A stretch of 10,880 bases of DNA from JBCBCP01 sp039178165 (GTDB lineage: Bacteria; Pseudomonadota; Alphaproteobacteria; Rhodobacterales; Rhodobacteraceae), in assembly GCA_039178165.1 (NCBI GenBank), contig JBCDFL010000111.1, positions 1-10,880 of the forward strand. Direction: 5' to 3'. A program made the position numbers and the translations under genes. The stretch's first letter is position 1, and every line of letters starts with the position of its first letter. Below are positions 5,398 through 10,880 of the stretch, piece after piece. A model generated the notes under the pieces. It saw only the letters and a program-made list of their open reading frames with translations, ran no database searches and was not told the DNA's origin.

Positions 5398-7671
5398 ATG
5401 ATGACCGACGACACGCTGCGGCAGGCCGCGCTCGACTACCACCGCTTCCCAAAACCCGGCAAGCTGGAGGTGCGCGCGACCAAACCCCTGGCCACGGGCC
5501 GCGACCTGGCCCGCGCATACTCCCCGGGCGTCGCCGAGGCCTGCCTTGAGATCAAGGCCGATCCCGGCACGGCGCGCGATTACACCGCGCGGGGCAATCT
5601 GGTGGCGGTGGTCAGCAACGGCTCCGCGGTGCTGGGCCTCGGCAATATCGGCGCGCTCGCCTCTAAACCGGTGATGGAGGGCAAGGCGGTCCTCTTCAAG
5701 AAATTCGCCAGCATCGACTGTTTCGACATCGAGGTGGATGAGGCCGATCCCGAACGGCTGGCCGACATCGTCTGCGCGCTTGAGCCGAGCTTCGGCGCCA
5801 TCAACCTCGAAGACATCAAGGCCCCCGACTGCTTCACGGTGGAGCGGATCTGCCGCGAGCGGATGAACATCCCCGTCTTCCACGACGACCAGCACGGCAC
5901 CGCCATCGTCGTGGGCGCCGCGGCCACAAACGCGCTGAAGCTGGCCGGCAAAGCGTTCGAGGACATCAAGATCGTCTCCACAGGGGGCGGCGCGGCGGGC
6001 ATCGCGTGCCTTAACATGCTGCTGAAACTGGGCGTGCGGCGCGAAAATGTCTGGCTCTGCGACATCCACGGCCTCGTCTACGAAGGGCGGACGGAGGATA
6101 TGAACCCGGCGAAGGCCGCCTTTTCCCAGGCCACGGACGCGCGCACGCTGGACGATGTGATTGCCGGCGCGGACCTGTTCCTGGGCCTCAGCGGGCCGGG
6201 CGTCCTGACGGAGGCGCATGTCGCGCAAATGGCCGCGCAGCCCATCATCTTTGCCCTTGCGAACCCGACGCCCGAAATCCTGCCCGAGGATGCCCGCCGC
6301 CCCGCGCCGGACGCGATCATCGCCACCGGGCGCAGCGATTTTCCCAATCAGGTCAATAATGTGCTGTGCTTCCCCTTCATCTTCCGCGGCGCGCTGGATG
6401 TGGGGGCCACTACGATCAACGACGACATGCAGCTCGCCTGCATCGACGGCATCGCGGCCCTCGCCCGCGCCACGACCAGCGCGGAGGCCGCCGCCGCCTA
6501 CCAGGGCGAACAGCTGACCTTCGGGCCCGACTACCTGATTCCCAAGCCCTTCGATCCGCGCCTGGTCGGCGTCGTCTCCTCCGCCGTGGCCAAGGCCGCG
6601 ATGGAGAGCGGCGTGGCGACCCGGCCTTTGGACGACCTCGACACCTACCGCCAGACCCTGGACGGCTCGGTCTTCAAATCCGCCCTGCTGATGCGCCCCG
6701 TCTTCGAGGCCGCCCGTGCCCAGGCCCGCCGCATCGTCTTTGCCGAGGGCGAGGATGAGCGCGTCCTGCGCGCCGCACAGGCCATGGTCGAAGAGACCAC
6801 CGAACGCCCCATCCTCATCGGCCGGCCCGACGTGATCGAGGCCCGCATCACCCGCGCCGGCCTGACCATCCGGCTGGGCGATCACGTCGACCTGGTGAAC
6901 CCACAAAACGACCCGCGCTACCGCGACTATTGGGGCACCTTTCACGAGCTGATGTGCCGCCGCGGCGTGACCCCCGACATCGCCCGCGCGATCATGCGGA
7001 CCAACACCACGGCCATCGGCGCCGTCATGGTCCAGCGGGGGGAGGCGGACAGCCTGATCTGCGGCACCTTCGGCGAGTTTCGCTGGCATCTGAACTATGT
7101 CTCCCAAGTCCTTGGGACGGACGCGCTCCAGCCCGTCGGCGCGCTCAGCCTAATGATCCTAGAGGACGGCCCCCTCTTCATCGCGGACACGCAGGTGCAT
7201 ATGGAGCCCGGCCCCGCGGAGCTGGCGCAGATCGCCATCGGCGCTGCCCGGCACGTGCGCCGCTTCGGGCTGGAGCCGCGCGTGGCCCTGTGCAGCCAAA
7301 GCCAGTTCGGCAACATCGCGGGCGGATCGGGCGCCCGGCTGCGCGACGCGATGGCCCTGCTGGACGCCGCGCCGCGGGACTTCGTCTACGAGGGCGAGAT
7401 GAACATCGAAACCGCCCTCGACGCCGATCTGCGCGCGCGGCTGCTGCCGAACGGGCGCATGGTGGGCTCGGCCAACGTGCTGGTCTTCGCCCATGCCGAC
7501 GCGGCCTCCGGCGTGCGCAACATCCTGAAGATGAAAGGCGGCGGGCTGGAGGTCGGGCCGATCCTGATGGGCATGGGCAACCGCGCCCACATCGTCAGCC
7601 CCTCGATCACCGCGCGGGGCCTTCTGAACATGTCCGCCATCGCCGGCACGCCCGTGGCGCATTACGGCTGA
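5398..7671 (+). CDS. maeB: NADP-dependent malic enzyme, MaeB type with phosphotransacetylase-like C-terminus
   Basis: Decarboxylates malate to pyruvate with NAD(P) reduction, giving pyruvate and reducing power when cells grow on C2-C4 acids. The product is 757 residues, normal for the fused bacterial form. The malic domain has AYSPGVAEA (Tyr41 in it), the KPVMEGKAVLFKK lysine region and FHDDQHGTA (161-169) with acidic metal ligands. The nucleotide fold has STGGGAAG (194-201). From about residue 430 a phosphotransacetylase-like domain follows (RRIVFAEGEDERVL near 444). In MaeB this domain is usually non-catalytic and senses acetyl-CoA. NADP preference is inferred from the family. ATGATG offers two starts: AAAGG (5389-5393) is four bases from 5398 and seven from 5401, so initiation at the second ATG (756 residues) is also possible. 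The gene stands alone and converges on the next gene after four bases. Confidence 0.95.
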   Translation: MMTDDTLRQAALDYHRFPKPGKLEVRATKPLATGRDLARAYSPGVAEACLEIKADPGTARDYTARGNLVAVVSNGSAVLGLGNIGALASKPVMEGKAVLFKKFASIDCFDIEVDEADPERLADIVCALEPSFGAINLEDIKAPDCFTVERICRERMNIPVFHDDQHGTAIVVGAAATNALKLAGKAFEDIKIVSTGGGAAGIACLNMLLKLGVRRENVWLCDIHGLVYEGRTEDMNPAKAAFSQATDARTLDDVIAGADLFLGLSGPGVLTEAHVAQMAAQPIIFALANPTPEILPEDARRPAPDAIIATGRSDFPNQVNNVLCFPFIFRGALDVGATTINDDMQLACIDGIAALARATTSAEAAAAYQGEQLTFGPDYLIPKPFDPRLVGVVSSAVAKAAMESGVATRPLDDLDTYRQTLDGSVFKSALLMRPVFEAARAQARRIVFAEGEDERVLRAAQAMVEETTERPILIGRPDVIEARITRAGLTIRLGDHVDLVNPQNDPRYRDYWGTFHELMCRRGVTPDIARAIMRTNTTAIGAVMVQRGEADSLICGTFGEFRWHLNYVSQVLGTDALQPVGALSLMILEDGPLFIADTQVHMEPGPAELAQIAIGAARHVRRFGLEPRVALCSQSQFGNIAGGSGARLRDAMALLDAAPRDFVYEGEMNIETALDADLRARLLPNGRMVGSANVLVFAHADAASGVRNILKMKGGGLEVGPILMGMGNRAHIVSPSITARGLLNMSAIAGTPVAHYG

Positions 7672-7675
7672 GGGC

Positions 7676-8578
7676 CTAGGGGATTTCCTCCAGCTTCACC
7701 GGCCCCATGCGGTAGCGTTTGGAGCACGCCTCCGCCCCGACGCGCCCGCAATAGCTGCCGTGGAAATGAATCCGCACGATGCCCGGCCCTTCGGTCTGGA
7801 AGCCATGCATATTGTCGGTGAACACGCGCCGATACATCCCATCGGGCTGCGCAACATAAAGCGAGTGCGTACACCCCGCCGTCCCGCAATACATCCGCGG
7901 CGCCGCATCGCAAACCGCCGCGCCCCAATTGACCCGCACGTCCGGGCCACCCACGCCGTCAATATCGGTCCATTCGGCATAGCCCGGCTCCACCGTCATG
8001 GTGCCGCCCACCTCGGTGCATTCCTTCAGCAGCGGCGCACCCGCGTGTTTGGCCGGATCCGCCGTGATCCGCCGCTGCAAATCCCGCGCGGCGAAATCGG
8101 GCATCGGGCAAGCCGCCAGCGCCTGTCCAATGGCCCGGCCCGACCCGCGCAGGGACAGGTCCATCCGCAAGACCGGCGCGCTGCGCCCGATCACGACCTG
8201 AAGCTCCGCCCGCCGCCCGTTGCGCAGCATCTCAAGCGCGCGCAATTGGTACTGCTCCAGCGGCGCATTGTAGTGGTGCGTCTGCCCGAAGCGGACAAAT
8301 TCGAGGGTGGTCGCGATCTGGTTATCGACGATCACCCTTATGTCAAACTCCGTTGCGCCCTGCAGAACCGGGATCTTCGATGTTGTCGCCTCGAAGCGAA
8401 GCGGACCACCTCCCTCACACGAGGCGTAGAAGCAAAACTGCTGGGCCGTATCGTCGATGTCATTGATTGGGCAGGCCCCGGCCGCCGATTTCTGCGCGTT
8501 CGCAGCATAGTTGAAAATCCATTCCGCCCGCGCCGTGCTCGCCAGGGCCATGAAAACCAGAAGTGTCAAAATGCGCAA
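7676..8578 (-). CDS. Secreted cysteine-rich protein of unknown function
   Basis: Product of 300 residues with a clear signal peptide: MRILTLLVFMALASTARA, then cleavage before EW. The start is TTG 8578, because GGAGG (8584-8588) lies five bases upstream and the peptide then has a normal short n-region. An upstream TTG at 8593 or an internal ATG at 8551 fits less well, and the latter would remove the signal core. The mature part has ten cysteines (36, 49, 54, 157, 187, 223, 231, 236, 277, 285), consistent with disulfides in the periplasm. An N-terminal half up to about 155 looks beta-rich. The C-terminal half has a Ca-loop-like segment DIDGVGGPDVRVNW (205-218) and CGTAGC (231-236), recalling a family of short secreted alphaproteobacterial proteins with a DxDGDGxPD loop followed by CGxxGC. 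Role unknown. It is divergent from prpE and converges on maeB. Confidence 0.8.
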   Translation of the reverse strand: MRILTLLVFMALASTARAEWIFNYAANAQKSAAGACPINDIDDTAQQFCFYASCEGGGPLRFEATTSKIPVLQGATEFDIRVIVDNQIATTLEFVRFGQTHHYNAPLEQYQLRALEMLRNGRRAELQVVIGRSAPVLRMDLSLRGSGRAIGQALAACPMPDFAARDLQRRITADPAKHAGAPLLKECTEVGGTMTVEPGYAEWTDIDGVGGPDVRVNWGAAVCDAAPRMYCGTAGCTHSLYVAQPDGMYRRVFTDNMHGFQTEGPGIVRIHFHGSYCGRVGAEACSKRYRMGPVKLEEIP

Positions 8579-8708
8579 AACGGCCTCCGCCAATTGTCAT
8601 GCGCAAGGGTCAGGCACGCACCCCACACCCGTCAACCCCGCGTCACCCTAGCGCTTGCGCTTCCGCCGTGCCGGAGCGTAAAGCGTGACCGACTTAGACG
8701 GAGGGCAC
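8579..8708. promoter_or_regulatory. Divergent intergenic region, secreted protein / prpE
   Basis: 130 bases that should hold both promoters. On the minus strand GGAGG (8584-8588) serves the TTG start at 8578. On the plus strand GGAGGG (8700-8705) precedes prpE. A tandem hexamer GCGCTTGCGCTT (8651-8662) and an imperfect stem around CGCTTCCG/CGGAGCG (about 8657-8678) are visible. The TTTGCAAA-type site that I associate with the short-chain acyl-CoA regulator PccR of Rhodobacter is not present. Confidence 0.45.
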
Positions 8709-10598
8709 ATGGGGTACAAAGACGAATACGCGGCCTGGCAGGCCGATCCCGAAGGCTGGTGGATGGCGCAAACCGGCGGGATCGACTGGGACACGGCTCC
8801 GACCCAAGCGCTGTTTGACCGCGGGGACCACATCTACGAATGGTTCGCCGATGCGAAGGTCAACACCTGCTGGAACGCCGTCGACCGGCACGTCGATGCG
8901 GGCCACGGGGACCAGGTCGCGATCATCTACGACAGCCCCATCACTGGCAGGCAATCCAAGACGACCTTTGCCGAGCTTCAGGCCCAGGTCGCGGGCCTCG
9001 CGGGGGGCCTGGCCGCCAAAGGCGTCACCGCAGGCGACCGGGTCATCATCTACATGCCCATGGTCGCCGAAGCTCTTGTCGCCATGCTGGCCTGCGCGCG
9101 GATCGGCGCGGTGCACTCGGTCGTTTTCGGCGGCTTTGCCGCGAACGAGCTGGCCGTGCGGATCGACGATTGTACCCCCAAGGCGATCATCGCCGCCTCT
9201 TGCGGGTTGGAGCCGGGGCGCACGGTCGAATACAAGCCCCTGCTGGACGGCGCGATTGAGCTGGCAGAGCACAGCCCCGAGTTCTGCGTGATCCTGCAGC
9301 GGGACCAAAGCCCCTGCGAACTGGGCCCGCGCGACGTCGACTGGCACGCCTTTCAGGAGGGCACCGCGCCCGCGGACTGCGTGCCGGTGGCGGGCAATCA
9401 CCCGGCCTACATCCTCTACACCTCCGGCACGACCGGCGCACCCAAGGGCGTGGTGCGCCCCACGGCGGGGCACCTGGTGGCGCTGAATTGGACGATGAAG
9501 AACATCTACCAATGCGATCCGGGCGATGTGTTCTGGGCCGCCTCGGATGTCGGCTGGGTCGTCGGGCACAGCTATATCTGCTACGCGCCGCTCATCCACC
9601 GCAACACGACCGTCGTTTTCGAAGGCAAGCCCATCGGCACGCCCGATGCCGGCACCTTCTGGCGCGTGATCTCCGAACATAACGTGCGCAGCTTCTTCAC
9701 CGCCCCGACGGCTATCCGCGCGGTCAAGCGCGAGGATCCGGAGGGCAAGCTGGTCGCGGATTATGACCTCTCCGGCCTGCGCGCGCTGTACCTTGCGGGC
9801 GAGCGGGCGGACCCCGACACGATCGAATGGGCGCAGCGGGTGCTCAACATCCCCGTCTACGACCATTGGTGGCAGACAGAGACGGGCTATACTATCGCCG
9901 GCAATCCCGCGGGGCTTGAGGCGCTGCCGGTCAAGATCGGCTCGCCCACCGTGCCCATGCCCGGCTTTGACGTGCAAATCCTCGACGATGCGGGCCACCC
10001 CGTCCCGGACGGCGAGCTGGGTGCCATCGCGGTCAAACTGCCCCTGCCCCCCGGCACCCTGCCGACGCTTTGGAATGCTGAGGCGCGGTTCAAGAAAAGC
10101 TACCTCAACACCTTCCCCGGTTATTACGAGACGGGGGACGCCGGCATGAAGGACGCGGACGGCTACCTTTACATCATGGCGCGCACCGATGACGTGATCA
10201 ACGTCGCCGGCCACCGCCTCAGCACCGGCGGGATGGAGGAAGTCCTGGCCGCCCACCTGGACGTGGCCGAATGCGCCGTGATCGGCGTCACCGACAGCCT
10301 CAAGGGCCAGATGCCGGTCGGGTTCCTGTGCCTCAACGCCGGCAGCACGCGCGATCATGGCGAGGTCACCGCCGAGGTGGTCAAGATGGTGCGCGAGCAG
10401 ATCGGCCCTGTCGCCGCCTTCAAACTGGCCGTTGTGGTGGACCGCCTGCCCAAGACCCGCTCGGGCAAGATCCTGCGCGGGACCATGGTCAAGATCGCCG
10501 ACGGCGAAGACTTCAAGATGCCCGCGACCATCGACGATCCGGCCATCTTGGACGAGGTACGCGGCGCGCTGCAGACCATCGGCTACGCAGGCGCCTGA
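8709..10598 (+). CDS. prpE: Propionyl-CoA synthetase (propionate--CoA ligase)
   Basis: Activates propionate with ATP and CoA to propionyl-CoA through a propionyl-AMP intermediate in the cytosol. It is an ANL-family enzyme of 629 residues, the usual PrpE length. The phosphate loop is YTSGTTGAPKG (237-247). It is followed by VVRPTAGH, typical of PrpE, where acetyl-CoA synthetase has a VLHTTGGY-like sequence. WWQTETG (387-393) is the adenylate-binding motif. RSGKILRG contains Lys587, needed for adenylation and the residue acylated by Pat-type enzymes in relatives. The C-terminus KMPATIDDPAILDEV is also PrpE-like. ATG 8709 was chosen for GGAGGG just before it and the family start MGYKDEYAAW. A GTG at 8685 adds eight residues without support. 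Some activity on acetate is possible. The gene is probably cotranscribed with the cyclase that follows. Confidence 0.93.
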   Translation: MGYKDEYAAWQADPEGWWMAQTGGIDWDTAPTQALFDRGDHIYEWFADAKVNTCWNAVDRHVDAGHGDQVAIIYDSPITGRQSKTTFAELQAQVAGLAGGLAAKGVTAGDRVIIYMPMVAEALVAMLACARIGAVHSVVFGGFAANELAVRIDDCTPKAIIAASCGLEPGRTVEYKPLLDGAIELAEHSPEFCVILQRDQSPCELGPRDVDWHAFQEGTAPADCVPVAGNHPAYILYTSGTTGAPKGVVRPTAGHLVALNWTMKNIYQCDPGDVFWAASDVGWVVGHSYICYAPLIHRNTTVVFEGKPIGTPDAGTFWRVISEHNVRSFFTAPTAIRAVKREDPEGKLVADYDLSGLRALYLAGERADPDTIEWAQRVLNIPVYDHWWQTETGYTIAGNPAGLEALPVKIGSPTVPMPGFDVQILDDAGHPVPDGELGAIAVKLPLPPGTLPTLWNAEARFKKSYLNTFPGYYETGDAGMKDADGYLYIMARTDDVINVAGHRLSTGGMEEVLAAHLDVAECAVIGVTDSLKGQMPVGFLCLNAGSTRDHGEVTAEVVKMVREQIGPVAAFKLAVVVDRLPKTRSGKILRGTMVKIADGEDFKMPATIDDPAILDEVRGALQTIGYAGA

Positions 10599-10601
10599 CA
10601 T

Positions 10602-10880
10602 ATGGCCGGCCGGGACATCGCGGACTGGCTGATCCGCGAGGGCCTGGCCGGCACGCCCTACGCCCAGATGATCACCGCTTTGTGCGAGCGCCTCGTCAGC
10701 GCGGGCGTGCCACTGGTGCGCGCCAACTTCTCTATGCGGGCCTACCACCCCGAATTCGGAGCCTTCGCCTACCGCTGGAAACGGGCCAGCGGCATCAGTC
10801 ACGAGCTTTACGACCGGAACAGCCAGATTGATTACGGCTGGGAGCAAAGCCCGCTGCGCGCCCTGGTCGAGGGGCCGGAG
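10602..10880 (+). CDS. Probable class III adenylate/guanylate cyclase (partial, N-terminal part)
   Basis: 93 codons from ATG 10602 to the right edge. The visible part has DWLIREGLAGTP (8-19), then CERLVSAGVPLVRANFSMRA (28-47), HPEFGAFAYRWKR (49-61) and WEQSPLRALVEG near the end. I recognise this as the N-terminal sensor-like region common in alphaproteobacterial class III cyclases (WLI..GL.G.....F..RL...GIPL.R......HP...). The catalytic cyclase domain lies beyond the window, so the enzyme call is inference. It begins three bases after the prpE stop, in the same reading frame (TGA CAT ATG). The only ribosome-binding candidate is a weak AGG inside the prpE end, which suggests translational coupling. 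No signal peptide or membrane segment is seen so far. Confidence 0.72.
   Translation, partial: MAGRDIADWLIREGLAGTPYAQMITALCERLVSAGVPLVRANFSMRAYHPEFGAFAYRWKRASGISHELYDRNSQIDYGWEQSPLRALVEGPE

Noticed and set aside
5239..7107. Minus-strand open frame of 622 codons opposite maeB
   Set aside because: Same codon-bias shadow. No domain motif, and it runs through the intergenic region into the cupin gene leader.
8651..8708. PccR/ScfR-type acyl-CoA regulator site before prpE
   Set aside because: Only GCGCTT repeats were found; the TTTGCAAA core remembered for this regulator is absent.
8709..10598. Acetyl-CoA synthetase (acs) instead of prpE
   Set aside because: The RPTAGH segment after the phosphate loop, the length near 629 and the KMPATIDDPAILDEV end are those of propionyl-CoA synthetase. 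Acs is longer and has a different segment there.
8694..10847. Minus-strand open frame of 717 codons opposite prpE
   Set aside because: It mirrors a strongly coding plus-strand gene in GC-rich DNA, where antisense stops are rare. The product is rich in Gly, Arg, Ala, Asp and His with no recognisable motif, and it crosses the prpE/cyclase junction.
1..10880. CRISPR array, transposon, tRNA, toxin-antitoxin or phage-defence genes
   Set aside because: No regular spaced repeats, transposase motifs, tRNA cloverleaf or defence-protein motifs were seen. Gene content is housekeeping-like throughout.

Overview
The window is a GC-rich, tightly packed stretch of chromosome that looks like an alphaproteobacterium of the Rhodobacterales (Rhodobacteraceae). 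The evidence is the protein style: the Upp motif DPMLATGNS, a cytidine deaminase with CAEAGAI instead of the common CAER, a MaeB-type malic enzyme and a PrpE resembling those of Rhodobacteraceae. No tRNA, rRNA, CRISPR array, insertion sequence, phage gene or attachment site was seen. Every gap between genes is shorter than 200 bases. The assignment to this group rests on remembered family resemblance, not on a search.

Left part (1-3940, minus strand). A nucleoside salvage operon reads right to left as cdd, deoA, deoB, upp. The first three genes are coupled by overlapping stop and start codons, and upp follows after 72 bases. Together they deaminate cytidine and deoxycytidine, split thymidine and deoxyuridine by phosphorolysis, isomerise the pentose 1-phosphate, and recapture uracil as UMP. 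Downstream on the same strand is the start of a secreted protein, probably of the SPOR-domain type, cut by the left window edge.

Middle (4021-5228). A 58-residue protein of unknown function is read divergently from cdd. It converges on a 344-residue protein with two cupin folds and an N-terminal part resembling half of a glyoxalase/VOC module. The two genes end within one CTAG palindrome that supplies both stop codons.

Right part (5398-10880). maeB (malate to pyruvate, with a C-terminal phosphotransacetylase-like domain) converges on a secreted, cysteine-rich protein of unknown function whose best start is TTG. Divergent from the latter, prpE (propionyl-CoA synthetase) is followed after three bases by the start of a probable class III adenylate/guanylate cyclase, cut by the right window edge. 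The broad theme is salvage and central C3 metabolism with a possible link to a nucleotide second messenger.

I do not see an obviously new multi-gene system. The most interesting items are the prpE-cyclase pair, the VOC-like/bicupin protein with altered metal-site residues, the 58-residue conserved-looking small gene, and the unusual secreted protein.
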